Assembly: GCA_039105265.1 (NCBI GenBank)
Contig: JAPFFF010000009.1
Location: forward strand, 3,658,001-3,722,000
Length of the DNA: 64,000 bases
DNA from: Tritrichomonas musculus
Taxonomy: Eukaryota > Parabasalia > Tritrichomonadida > Tritrichomonadidae
Reading direction: 5' to 3'
Below, piece by piece: positions 10,328-19,848 of the stretch. Positions within the stretch are counted from its first letter, which is position 1, and each line of letters begins with the position of its first letter. The notes under the pieces are model-generated. The model was not told the DNA's origin, searched no databases, and saw only the letters and a list, made by a program, of their open reading frames with translations. The position numbers and the translations under genes are program-made.

Positions 10328-10942
10328 AAAATAATAATAATAAAATGATGAATAATATTTACTAAGACTAATCATGTTTAAAAAAAATGCGTCTTTTTAG
10401 ATTTTTAAATATTATTTTCCGAGACTCATATCAAAAGGAAGGATGTGAATATTTTATTGAAAAACCAATATTGAAAATTTCAATTTTCACCTTTTAAAGA
10501 ATGACTGATATAATAACAGAAGACCTTAATTGATATGATCTTGGAGATAAGATTCATAAACACGAAAATGGATCTTTATTGTATTATGCTAAGAAAAATT
10601 CAAAGAATAATTCTATCTTTATACGAATTAGTAAAGAAAGCGTGGCAGTTTCAAAAACTAAGGATTGATAATGAAAAATTAGCACCTAACTGACCTGCCA
10701 AACTAAGACATTAGGCTCATCCAATATACAGCATGTTTTCTGCAGATGGAAAAAGTTATCCATTTTACAGAAACATAGGGCGTCTCTTTGGTTATAGCAT
10801 TTGCAAAATCTTCTTCGTAATTCTGTAAAAAAAATAATATATTGTATTTGATCATTTTTTGGTGCATGTTTTAAAACTAATTTATTAAGTTCATTAAGTT
10901 CTACATCATTTAAATGATCATTATTTTAAAGAATATTCATTA
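10328..10942. other. Gene-free interval
   Basis: AT-rich spacer. It contains the paralogous empty site (10349-10368) for the upstream element. On the minus strand between about 10710 and 10820 there is a roughly 40-codon open stretch with less AT-biased composition (NYEEDFANAITKETPY), which may be a relic of a coding exon; I cannot assign it. Confidence 0.4.
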
Positions 10943-11116
10943 GGAGTTTTTCGAAAAAAAATTTTTTTTCGAAAAAAAAATACAATTTTTGAATGATTTT
11001 TGTGAATTTATTTGGCCGTACGATCAAAAATCATTCAAAACGTTTTCCGAAAAATCTACTTTTTTCGGAAAAAACTTTATTTTTTAAGCAAAAAGTATTT
11101 TTTTCGAAAAACCCCT
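10943..11116. mobile_element. Short inverted-repeat element (MITE-like), 174 bp, with paralogous empty site
   Basis: The ends are AGGAGTTTTTCGAAAAAAA and, reverse-complemented, AGGGGTTTTTCGAAAAAAA. A second inverted pair (gaatgattttt / aaaaatcattc) lies inside, so the unit can fold into a long hairpin. ATT flanks both sides (10940-10942 and 11117-11119). The uninterrupted target attattttaaagaat.ttcattgatga occurs at 11152 onward, 36 bp beyond the right end, which supports a 3-bp ATT target duplication. No coding capacity. Confidence 0.8.
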
Positions 11117-11349
11117 ATTGATGATTTATTTAATAGTTAATTTATTTGCTGATTATTTTAAAGAATGTTCATTGATGATTTATTTAATAATTGGAATTTT
11201 GAGTTCAGGTTCACTAACAATAAATTGACCTTTTAAAAGAGCAAAAATGGTCCGATTTGAAATGTATAGACTGCATTAGAAAAAAAAAAAAAAAAATTAG
11301 CATAGCACCATCACTAAATCTTTTAATAATTTTTTGAAATGTTTTAAAA

Positions 11350-11527
11350 ATTGTCGTACCTTCTCAGGTGTGTAAGGAGAAGGACAACAATCATCCTGAG
11401 CTAGAAAGCAAAGGACGAAGTAATAAATTCGTTTGAGCAGGGTACCCGGCACGTACCGGGTGAACCGCTGTCAAGCGATTCAGAACAGATACTACACTTA
11501 TTCATAGCGAATCGCCATGAGTGCAAA
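11350..11527 (-). ncRNA. U2: U2 spliceosomal snRNA
   Basis: On the minus strand 11499-11482 reads AAGTGTAGTATCTGTTCT, identical to the near-invariant U2 segment that pairs with the intron branch site. The surrounding fold fits U2. Stem-loop I is at 11519-11503 (CATGGCG-ATT-CGCTATG). Stem IIa is at 11482-11461 (TGAATCGCT/AGCGGTTCA). Stem IIb is at 11461-11444 (ACCCGG/CCGGGT). An Sm-like AATTTATTA follows at 11429-11421, and a 3' terminal hairpin lies at 11391-11350. The GC-richer composition stands out from the AT-rich surroundings. The exact 5' end is uncertain by several bases (about 11520-11528). The Sm-like site departs from the usual A-U(4-6)-G form. U2 acts in branch-point recognition in the nucleus; its presence fits the few introns known in trichomonads. 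Confidence 0.9.
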
Positions 11528-11750
11528 TAAACAGTTATAAATGAAACTTAATAGCTTATAAGGTTTTTTAAATTATTTTTTATATTTTCTCATAACCTCT
11601 GAAAACTTTTTGAATAGTTTCAAAAAAAAAAAATTCTTGAAAGTTTACCATTTGAACTACATTAAATTATATTAATCAAAATTATTACAAGCAAAGATAA
11701 GTATTTCTGATGATAATAATTTTATTCATAGTAAAAAAAAAAAAAAAAAT

Positions 11751-12629
11751 CTAAAGTAATGGAATTGACTCTAGATCTTTTGTTGTTCGTTCAAAAATAA
11801 CGCATTCATTAAAACGCTTAAGCGAAGGATTGATTTTGGCACAAAGACTAGAAGGATCAATTTCAGGCGATTCAGTCAAATACTTACAAAAATAATATGT
11901 GAAAAGTCCTTGACATTTTTTATCAATAGCAGTTGTCTCTGATTCAGGAAGATTATTTGAAATTGATAATGAGACAATTTTTGAGTTATAGTTATGGTTT
12001 TCTTTTAAAACAGAAGCTAAGTTCCAAGGAGAGCCTCCATTGCATGAATCAGTAATAAGTGTAATTTTAGCTTTTCCATTTGGGTTTTGACTTAATATTT
12101 TTGAGAGCTCATCTTCTACAATCATTCCGCAATCAAAAACAATTGCGTTAATATTTGAGCACATTTCACCATCAATACTTCCAGCAACAGTCTTTCCACG
12201 TCCTGAATAGAAAATGGTAAGCGATTTTTGTGTGTTTTTCAGAAAGAAATCGCAATAATTAGTAAATTCGGTTTTTCTAGGATTATGAAGATAAAAAACT
12301 TCATATCCAAGTCTATGATGTTGTGATGCTATCATAAGTGCATCATTTAATGGACCAACTCCAAGGTTGTAATCATTTCTATCATACGTATTACAAAGTA
12401 TGAAGCACACTTTAGTTAAACGATCAGTTTGAATATTTTCTGATTTTTTGTCATTTACACACATTGAAATTCGACTTAGAGCTTTAATTATTTTTTTGTG
12501 AGTTGAATATTTGCGAAGTTGCTGAAATGCTTTTTTTGAAAATTCTTGATTTTGTTTGTCGAGTTTTGCAGTTCTGTGCTCGTAATGCGGATGTTTTTGT
12601 TTTTTGTTAGGAACATCAATATATGTCAT
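11751..12629 (-). CDS. Metacaspase-like (clan CD, C14) protein with altered catalytic dyad
   Basis: 292 residues. A caspase-like fold is indicated by a first strand CFILCN (75-80), LNDALMI (94-100) in place of the usual D(A)..L motif, the block LTIFYSGRG (137-145), where active metacaspases have YSGHG, and ITLITDSCNGGS (189-200), where Cys196 matches the catalytic Cys of D.CHSG. The catalytic His position (144) is Arg, so ordinary cysteine peptidase activity is doubtful even though the Cys is kept. There is no prodomain motif or signal peptide; a basic 50-residue N-terminus precedes the domain. The gene is intact and of normal family length, so it may be a regulatory pseudo-enzyme. Two overlapping Inr-like TCATTT motifs lie 11-21 nt upstream. 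The U2 snRNA gene lies 220 bp downstream on the same strand. Confidence 0.85.
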   Translation of the reverse strand: MTYIDVPNKKQKHPHYEHRTAKLDKQNQEFSKKAFQQLRKYSTHKKIIKALSRISMCVNDKKSENIQTDRLTKVCFILCNTYDRNDYNLGVGPLNDALMIASQHHRLGYEVFYLHNPRKTEFTNYCDFFLKNTQKSLTIFYSGRGKTVAGSIDGEMCSNINAIVFDCGMIVEDELSKILSQNPNGKAKITLITDSCNGGSPWNLASVLKENHNYNSKIVSLSISNNLPESETTAIDKKCQGLFTYYFCKYLTESPEIDPSSLCAKINPSLKRFNECVIFERTTKDLESIPLL

Positions 12630-12639
12630 TCAGAAATAT

Positions 12640-12650
12640 AAATGAAATGA
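12640..12650 (-). promoter_or_regulatory. Inr-like motifs of the metacaspase-like gene
   Basis: TCATTTCATTT on the minus strand, two overlapping copies of the trichomonad-type initiator, close to the start codon at 12629. Confidence 0.4.
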
Positions 12651-13584
12651 TTTTGGTTAGTAAATTTAGCATAATTCAATTTTCTGATAATTGAATAACC
12701 ATATCTGAAGATAAAAAAATATATCATTTCAAATTTGAATAGGTTTTTCAATTTAATTCAAATTTTTCTATGCCTATATGAATATATATTTCTCACAATT
12801 CATTAACAACAAAGCATAGTTAGCGTATATAAATAATGTTTTTTTGATTTATTTTAAATATAACCATGTATAAGGTGCTAAACTAATTTACTTTGTTTAT
12901 TGGACAAAAAACATCATTTTTCATGATTACCATCATTTTTTGAATCATCACGAATATGACTTAAAAATGACTAATTAAGCAATTTTTTTCTATTTTTTCC
13001 TAAAAAATATTCAACAATGTTTTTGAATACATCATTAAGTAAAAAATAGGGTTTTGTAAATGTTTGTTAGAAAATTTAATTATTTCTTATTGATTGGGCC
13101 AAAATTATCTTTTTCACCAAGCCGACTAAGGCTATGAATCTCATATTAATTTACAAAATTATATCATTTTTATCAAAATTCAATTATCATTGAATAAAAA
13201 TTGAATGTGTATATTTACTATCTTGGCATAAAATTCATAATAACATGAAAATATTATTTTTAAATTAAATATATAATGATATAAATATTTAAATAAAATA
13301 TCTTTTTGTATTATATTGCAAAATCTAAGATCACGATGATGAAAATAATACCGTTTTCTTTTATTTTGAATTCTCATTTAAAATAAATTTGTCATCTTTT
13401 ATACTTTCATAAAAATTTCTCGAATATTTCCATAATTCATAGATTTTAATTATTATTGAACATAATTAAATTAATAATAATTCAGGAAAATATGTAATAA
13501 TTATTAAAATCTATAAACTAAGCAAGATACTAATAAATTCTATTCTATGGTTCTTCATAAAAGATTTTGTCAACCACTAAATTT
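12651..13584. other. Gene-free interval
   Basis: AT-rich spacer of about 0.9 kb between divergent genes. I see no element ends, RNA gene or credible ORF. A 65-codon frame at 13180-13377 (minus) has spacer-like composition (Phe, Tyr, Ile, Asn) and is not called. Confidence 0.5.
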
Positions 13585-13590
13585 TCATAT
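13585..13590 (+). promoter_or_regulatory. Inr-like motif
   Basis: TCATAT ends 3 nt before the ATG at 13594 and resembles a trichomonad initiator. If used, the 5' leader would be under 10 nt, which is typical of the group. Confidence 0.3.
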
Positions 13591-13593
13591 CAA

Positions 13594-14445
13594 ATGGGGA
13601 GGAGAAAGCTTGGTCAGCCACGCGTTCATCGTATTGTAATAATGGATCAATATGCAAACGAAATCGAATCGCATGAACTTGATGAGTCTGGGAGGTTAAA
13701 AGAAAAAATCACCAATACAAAAAAAACGCGGACAGTGAATTTATTACCTAATAATAATAATTTTCAAGGAAATCCTAATCAAATGATGCCACGCCAAGAT
13801 CATCCAAGGTTGCAGCAACCTTTTTTAAATTTACCAAGTGTTGGCATTCAGAAAATATCCCCTGCTGAATATAGTGCTCATTTAAAAAATAATACAAAAA
13901 TTAATCCACTTCAAAACCTAAATGAACAACAATTAAAAAATGACAATTTTAATATACCTCCTGTCGTATTATTATCGAACTCCTCATTAAATACAAATAA
14001 CGAAGTATCTGATAAATTACCACAGCAGATTCACAATTCAATTGAACCAATGAACCCGCAAATAGCTAATTCTTTTAAAAATATACCACAACCACAAATT
14101 TCGCCAAAAGTTTCTGATAATATGGCATCTAATTTTTCGCAGAATGTAAATCATATTATTAAGCAGGAAGAAAATGCTACTCAAGTTTTTGAAAATGCTA
14201 ATAACCAGCCGATTTTCAACTCAATTCCGATTCCAATTGTAAAACCATCAAATCCCATTGCACCTTCTTTTTTGGTAGACAAGAAAATGCTAATTGCTCC
14301 AAATAATGCTATTCTTAATAATAACGGATACGGATTTCGAAGTTTTACATTTACAAATTCATTCTTTAATCATTTGGAATATCAAAAAATATTTGAATTG
14401 CCTGAGGACCCAAGCATTCCTCTTTTCATAATTGAAAAGCCATAA
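13594..14445 (+). CDS. Asn/Pro/Gln-rich hypothetical protein with basic N-terminus, 283 aa
   Basis: I start at the ATG giving MGRRKLGQPRVHR; an upstream in-frame TTG is unlikely in a eukaryote. The first 50 residues are basic and contain a compact conserved-looking segment (VHRIVIMDQYANEIESHELDESG). The middle is low-complexity Asn, Gln, Pro and Ser. The last 40 residues again look folded (GYGFRSFTFTNSFFNHLEYQ). GRRK..QPR resembles an AT-hook or short nuclear basic motif, but no known domain is clear. No signal peptide or membrane segment. A nuclear or regulatory role is only a guess. Confidence 0.65.
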   Translation: MGRRKLGQPRVHRIVIMDQYANEIESHELDESGRLKEKITNTKKTRTVNLLPNNNNFQGNPNQMMPRQDHPRLQQPFLNLPSVGIQKISPAEYSAHLKNNTKINPLQNLNEQQLKNDNFNIPPVVLLSNSSLNTNNEVSDKLPQQIHNSIEPMNPQIANSFKNIPQPQISPKVSDNMASNFSQNVNHIIKQEENATQVFENANNQPIFNSIPIPIVKPSNPIAPSFLVDKKMLIAPNNAILNNNGYGFRSFTFTNSFFNHLEYQKIFELPEDPSIPLFIIEKP

Positions 14446-14618
14446 TAATAAATTCGTTATTATTTGATAATATAATTCTTAATATTTTGAACGAATAAAT
14501 TGAATAAACCAAATTGCTTGTTTATCGAGCTTTTCTCTTTAAATAATCCAATAAAAGAAAGGAGAACGAAGACGTTTTTTTTTGTACGTTAAAAAATATA
14601 TTAAATTATCTAGGTATC

Positions 14619-14650
14619 ACTTTTTGAGTTTTGTAAAATACTCAAAAAGT
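14619..14650. repeat. Hairpin, ACTTTTTGAGT arms
   Basis: ACTTTTTGAGT and ACTCAAAAAGT are perfect 11-base arms around a 10-base loop, 174 bp after the stop of the gene ending at 14445. Its CTTTTTGA core recurs in other hairpins in this window (14677-14720, 53050-53075 and the ends of the element at 21511-21833). Confidence 0.7.
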
Positions 14651-14676
14651 TATAAAACAGATAATTAAACATAAAT

Positions 14677-14720
14677 TGAAGTAGCTTTTTGAAAGGCGTA
14701 GCCTTCAAAAAGCTACTTCA
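14677..14720. repeat. Long hairpin, TGAAGTAGCTTTTTGAA arms
   Basis: TGAAGTAGCTTTTTGAAAGGC faces GCCTTCAAAAAGCTACTTCA across GTA, giving about 20 paired bases with one bulge. A very stable cruciform or RNA hairpin between two genes; it could be a tiny fold-back element. Confidence 0.8.
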
Positions 14721-15065
14721 TTTATTTTTTAAATAATTTTATACACATTATTAATAGTCATTTATTCGATATTTGTTAATATTAATCATTTTTAAATAAA
14801 TTTACATTATTAAAAATACATTTATTGTTCAAATAATGGAAATTTTATGTTATCTGTATCTGATTTTCATAAATAGGTGGGTTAAATTAAGAAATCGTTT
14901 ATATAAAAGATTAGTGATGGTATGATAACCCAATTGAGCTTGCCAGAAAAGAAATTCAGTGTATGCATTTTTATTTATTTCCAATGAAAGAAAAAATAAT
15001 CATTATTTTTTTTTGAAAGATTTTGAATAGATTATTTATTTCTATTCAATTACTCTCAATTAAAA

Positions 15066-15093
15066 TATTTATTTGAGTTAACTCAAATAAATA
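15066..15093. repeat. Perfect 28-bp palindrome
   Basis: The sequence is its own reverse complement, centred on GAGTTAACTC and extended by TATTTATTT arms. A second inverted pair, TTGAATAGA / TCTATTCAA at 15023-15049, lies just upstream. Apart from these and the two hairpins above, the spacer 14446-15423 shows nothing I can name. Confidence 0.8.
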
Positions 15094-15423
15094 AGTCGAA
15101 AAAAATCTTTGTCATAACCGTCTCTCTGTTCTCCATTAATTAAAGTAATTTAATTAAGTCTATCAAAAAGTGAAAATCATTTAGAAAAAAGTTTATAATT
15201 TCAAATTGGAAAAGAATAACATTTAAACAAACAAAAAATAAGTGAAAGTCATTATATTTCCTTTTAATATAAATAACAAAAAATGCATAAATTGGCAAAT
15301 ATTAACTGAACGATGTCAAGCCGAGCATCATTCAAAATAAAATAGAAAAAAATTAAAATAATATTCCTGATAATGCGAATATTAGTAATTTTTTTCTTTG
15401 CCAAATATAACGCTAAAAAAAAA

Positions 15424-17460
15424 TTAGTCTTTATCGCCATAAGGCATCATCTGTTTTTGGAATTCTTCTATGGTTTGTTGCTTGCGGTTTAGTCGCCCTG
15501 CCACGTTGAAATCAATCCTTCCTTGTTTAAAATTATTAGGAGTAGCGCTATTTTTATTTTTCATAATATAATCAAAATCAAAATCATTTTTCATTTCTTC
15601 TTTCTTTTTTTGCAGCTCTATTTTGTCAATGATTGATTTCAATTGGTTTTCTTTCATTGCTATATCAGCTGCTTTTTTGTCTTCAAGAGCTTTAATTGAA
15701 GCGCTGCATTCAGCATTCAATGCTAGTACTTCTTGCTTATGCCTATCTTCAAGAAGCTTTTTTTCTCTTTTCATGTCTTCGTTGCTCATCATAGACAAAA
15801 AAGAATAATTATTTTTAGGATTGTCAGACGCAGATGGTATCAATGGTACATTTGATGTGGCATTTGGTAACTTTTTGATTGACGTCATGCCTGGTATTTC
15901 AGGGGTTGCTTTAAAAATCGTTCTTCGCTTTGGATCTTTGGATGGATTAGGAGTTTTTGGCATCGGACGAGGTGTTTGTATTGTTCTTGGACTTGAAATT
16001 GAATTTGTTGAAGGAGGAATGGCAGACTTTGGCTTTTGGTCCATATTTGGGTAATTAATTTGCGATGGGCCAAAAACTGGGCCATTTTTGGAATCATAAC
16101 CATTCGAAAAGTCATATCCATCGTTGCATTCAATATTGTTAGGAATATTGTTGATATCATTAGCTTTGCTGAATTTGTCGTAATCACTAATAGCTTTAGT
16201 AATGTTAACCGCTGGAACTGTTCTAACTCTGAATACAGGTTGTTCTAAACCACTAGATTTGCTGATAAGTTCAAGTCGTTGTGGTGATGCTCCATTTTTA
16301 TTGCTTTTTCGAGATTCAAAAGGAGCACTCTCCATTTTTTGTTTTTCGTGTAATTCAGCAAATTTATTCCTGCTGATTTCTTTCTGTTTTTCAATGCGTT
16401 CGTCCCATTCAGCTCGAGCCTTTCTCAAATTTTCCTCTGCTTCATGCTTTTGAAATTCAAGTAAAAAATGTGATGGCGCTACTGAAGCTGGTAAAAATGG
16501 TCTTGGGATATCTTTTCGGATGTTTGTTGTATCGTCTTCATGTTCAAAGATATTTGTATTACTATTGGTCTCATTCAAATGATCAATATTAGTTGGTTCA
16601 AAAGAAATGGGTGCGTTGTTCTGATTATTATTAGTATTAAATTTCAAAAGTCTCGTTTGGCTTAATTTAGTTGATAAACCACTATTGGAATTCTTTTCTT
16701 TTTCATTTGAGTTATCCTCGTTATTATCATCAAATTCAAAGTTAAAAAATTTGTTATTTGCTAGTTTAATTGAGTTGTTGCTCATATCCGAGCTATTTTT
16801 AACTTTTGTGTCGAATTCGTCAAAACTATTATTCAAGTTAACACCACTACGATGAATTATATAGTTTTGATTTTTTGAATTTGATAGACTATTTTTATCT
16901 TTTTTTACTGTTGGATCTTCTTTTAAAAATATCGGCTTACTAATTTCAATTCCATTCCTTTTATCAAAGTCGTCATCATCTTCTGAAAAACAAAACAAAC
17001 TATTATCTCTATTATTCGCTTTTGATATGAAGCTATCGGTTGGGTAAAATTCATCTTCGTCTGGATAAAATTCAAAGTCGTCGTCATCATTTTTTAAAAA
17101 ATCACTAGATTTGGGTGATTGTGCTAAAATTGGCGGTTGAATGAAATTTCTAGCATTGCTACTAATAACTGGCTCTTGAATTAGAATCGGTCTGTTAATT
17201 GAAGAATTTGTATAAGAACTTGAATGAGTAGTGGAAATATTTCCTAATTGCCCTTCTTTTAAATTAGTAGAAAAAGAATTATCTGATAGCATTTGTTCAT
17301 ATTCATCTACTTCGGATTCAGATTTGATTTCAAAAGGACTATAAAGTGTATTTTTTGATGTCGTAGAAGATATATTTTCTTCTGGGAATGTTTGTGATGG
17401 CCTCGGTGCTTTCGATCTTGGAGTTCTACAACCTGTTGAAATAATTGGGACATCATACAT
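15424..17460 (-). CDS. Low-complexity coiled-coil hypothetical protein, 678 aa
   Basis: An intact 678-codon frame from ATG. It has a Ser/Thr/Pro-rich N-terminus, acidic clusters (DDDDFEFYPDEDEFYP around 125-140, EDDDDFD around 160-166) and Asn-rich stretches. There are two predicted coiled-coil helices, at about 333-378 (LEFQKHEAEENLRKARAEWD) and 560-624 (EDMKREKKLLEDRHKQEVLA and onward), separated by a Pro-rich basic linker. No signal peptide, membrane segment or enzyme motif. The composition resembles a cytoskeletal, basal-body or scaffold protein, but this is only a composition argument. It is the first of several genes in 15-25 kb that look structural or flagellar. Confidence 0.75.
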   Translation of the reverse strand: MYDVPIISTGCRTPRSKAPRPSQTFPEENISSTTSKNTLYSPFEIKSESEVDEYEQMLSDNSFSTNLKEGQLGNISTTHSSSYTNSSINRPILIQEPVISSNARNFIQPPILAQSPKSSDFLKNDDDDFEFYPDEDEFYPTDSFISKANNRDNSLFCFSEDDDDFDKRNGIEISKPIFLKEDPTVKKDKNSLSNSKNQNYIIHRSGVNLNNSFDEFDTKVKNSSDMSNNSIKLANNKFFNFEFDDNNEDNSNEKEKNSNSGLSTKLSQTRLLKFNTNNNQNNAPISFEPTNIDHLNETNSNTNIFEHEDDTTNIRKDIPRPFLPASVAPSHFLLEFQKHEAEENLRKARAEWDERIEKQKEISRNKFAELHEKQKMESAPFESRKSNKNGASPQRLELISKSSGLEQPVFRVRTVPAVNITKAISDYDKFSKANDINNIPNNIECNDGYDFSNGYDSKNGPVFGPSQINYPNMDQKPKSAIPPSTNSISSPRTIQTPRPMPKTPNPSKDPKRRTIFKATPEIPGMTSIKKLPNATSNVPLIPSASDNPKNNYSFLSMMSNEDMKREKKLLEDRHKQEVLALNAECSASIKALEDKKAADIAMKENQLKSIIDKIELQKKKEEMKNDFDFDYIMKNKNSATPNNFKQGRIDFNVAGRLNRKQQTIEEFQKQMMPYGDKD

Positions 17461-17688
17461 TGAGAAAAATTTATCTGAATAAAAAAAATTAAACTATTGA
17501 ACTTTTTCTTAAAATAATTGGTGAAAAATTTTAAAAAAAGATAAATTTATATTCGTAAATGGTCAAATAAAATTTTGAATTGAATTTTGACGAAATTTTG
17601 ATAAATAATGTCCGTTTTTTTTTGAAACGTTGATTATTGAATTTCAAAATAAACTTTTCAAATTAAAAAAAAAAAGTTGAAATTAATT

Positions 17689-18630
17689 CACTCAATCCAC
17701 TTTTACTACAAAAAAAATACAGTATTTTTGTAGCACTACAAAACTATTCAATTTTGTATTTTGCCTTGTATTATTTGTATTTTGCCTTATTATTATAGCT
17801 TATTACTCTACAGAGATATTTTTTTGTTTATTTCCACAATGTTAATTTTTTTAAATTATTTTTATCATTGATATTAAAAATATTAAAATCATCACTTAAA
17901 AATCATTTTTAAAAAAAAACAATCAAATAAAATTACAGATAAATTTTATATCAAAAAGTTAAAAATTAAATTTTAAATCATTGAAATTTGAATTGATATT
18001 ATTTATATGATACTTTAAAAAGTTAAATTTTTAATGTTTATTTTTTTCAATTTTTTTCATGAATGAAAACTTTTTTCCTCCTCATTTTGCATTTCAAAAA
18101 TCAAAAAATATGATTTTTATTTTATATATAATGTATATTATAATATATTTTATATTTAATAAAAAATGAATTATAATTGATTATTTTTATTAAATAATAA
18201 TTGGCAAAAAAAACATTTTTTTGACATGATTATGTTTTAGCTACGATATATTTAGTAATTTTGAAATTAAACAAGAAAAACATGGTTTTAACAAAAATTA
18301 ACAACTTATAAATTTTTTTTTTGTACGTTAATTTATCTTTTATCGATTTAATGATATCTTTTTTATAATTTCCTTTCAACTCTGGTTTGATTTAATATAC
18401 GAAAAATGTTTCATGAATGATACTCTGCTTATAAACGATTTTGAACAAGTTGAACAAAAAGTTAACAAAATATATTTAGATATTATGATGAGTAGACTGA
18501 CCTATTTAAAATCTCAAAGACTAGGCTTGTTTATATGGTTAACATTTGGATTAACACAGAATGGCATGCAAATCCACTTGTGAACATCCAAATTGAGCGT
18601 TTGTAGTTTTTAGCAAAAGTGGATTGAGTG
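17689..18630. mobile_element. Non-autonomous inverted-repeat DNA element, 942 bp
   Basis: The ends are CACTCAATCCACTTTT, identical for 16 bases when the right end is reverse-complemented, followed by weaker similarity (ACTACAAAA / GCTAAAAACTACAAA). ATT lies outside both ends (17686-17688 and 18631-18633), which would be a 3-bp target duplication. The left end carries a local hairpin (CTACAAAAA...TTTTTGTAG). There is no coding frame. CACTN ends with 3-bp duplications are typical of the CACTA (EnSpm) group, but the end here is CACTC, so the family is uncertain. The element ends 83 bp before the gene at 18714 and so forms its upstream region. Confidence 0.6.
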
Positions 18631-18713
18631 ATTCAAAAATTTTGTTCTATCGAAATGACGTTATTAATTCGTTTTTTTAAAAACTCGTTTTTTTAAAAGG
18701 AAAACTAATATAA

Positions 18714-19607
18714 ATGGCTTCAAACGAAGCTATCATTCATAATAATGATAGAATTCATAATCTTATGTGTGGAAATAAGCCATACGTTGGTTCTACTACA
18801 AGTAAGCAAAAAGCAGATGTTAATATTTTCAAAGATAATACAGATTTTTCAAAAATACCATTCCCAGATCCTATTGAGCCATCTAGATTTCAAAAATCCA
18901 ATGATTATGGTATGAATGATTCAGCATTAAATGAATCGTATGGTTCTGAGCCTAAATCGAAAATGAAAGAATTTAATAAGCTGAAAGATGATGAATCAAT
19001 GATAAGAAATATTGATCGTTACTTATCATTATATGATATAAACTCAAAGAGAAAAAAAATGCTACTTCATCAAGACTTAGAAAACCATTATTTTCAACCT
19101 TTGTCAAATAAGCTTGTTAAAAAAACAAGTGGAAAAGAATATGAAAATTATTTGAAAGCTAAATCAAGAGCAGTGACAGCATTTGATAATCAAGTCAGAA
19201 AAAATGATACCTTTTCAAAGGAATTACCTAAGATTCCAACCCTAAAATTTGATTCCTCTGATTTAACTGACCCGATTATAAAATACAAATATAATGCTCG
19301 TGAAGAAAAAAAGTTAACAAGATTAATCCAGAAATCTACAGGTGAATTGGAAAAAACTGAATCATTTCCTGAAAGAGATACATTGAATCTTAAAAAGTAT
19401 AAAATTCTTACTGAAACAAGATTCTTTGATGGAAATGATAACTCAAATTCAACTATTACTAGTAAGGGAAAGAGGATCGATCCTAATAAATTCAACTCTA
19501 ATATTGCGCCATATATAGACAATTTTGCTCCATCCATAGACCGTCCGTCATATGTTGGAAGGAAAAAGCAGGATTATCAAATTGATCATATAAAATTTGA
19601 TCAATAA
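18714..19607 (+). CDS. FAM228-like protein, possibly flagellar
   Basis: 297 residues, basic. The central segment at about 98-165 (IDRYLSLYDINSKRKKMLLH, then ENHYFQPLSNKLVKKT and EYENYLKAKSRAVTAFDNQ) follows the pattern I know from FAM228 proteins: a short helix, a K-x-L-L-x-x-W/L core, PL..K, and a Y..Y..K(S/R)R helix. That family is found in ciliated and flagellated eukaryotes and in testis. The ends are disordered and rich in Asp, Asn and Lys. No membrane segment. It converges with the NEK kinase gene downstream (241 bp between stops). Assignment is by pattern only. Confidence 0.5.
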   Translation: MASNEAIIHNNDRIHNLMCGNKPYVGSTTSKQKADVNIFKDNTDFSKIPFPDPIEPSRFQKSNDYGMNDSALNESYGSEPKSKMKEFNKLKDDESMIRNIDRYLSLYDINSKRKKMLLHQDLENHYFQPLSNKLVKKTSGKEYENYLKAKSRAVTAFDNQVRKNDTFSKELPKIPTLKFDSSDLTDPIIKYKYNAREEKKLTRLIQKSTGELEKTESFPERDTLNLKKYKILTETRFFDGNDNSNSTITSKGKRIDPNKFNSNIAPYIDNFAPSIDRPSYVGRKKQDYQIDHIKFDQ

Positions 19608-19848
19608 CTATTTCAAATTTGTTTGTATTATATATATACGTTTTTGTTTTCCTATTTCTTTACTAAATTGTAGTATTATCAATTTACTCTTTATTAATGT
19701 TATTAGCATTTTATTCAATTGCCATGCATAATATATTAAAGTGGTTAGCTCATGTATAGAATAAGTGAAAAAAAAATATGATATTATATCATTTCAACAA
19801 ATTTCAAACAATTTTAATATACAAATAATAAAAATATGTAAAATAATA

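Noticed and set aside
13180-13377. 65-codon minus-strand frame
   Set aside because: Composition of translated AT-rich spacer, no supporting context.
13567-13593. Upstream TTG start for the gene at 13594
   Set aside because: Non-ATG starts are not expected in a trichomonad nuclear gene; an Inr-like TCATAT falls inside this stretch.
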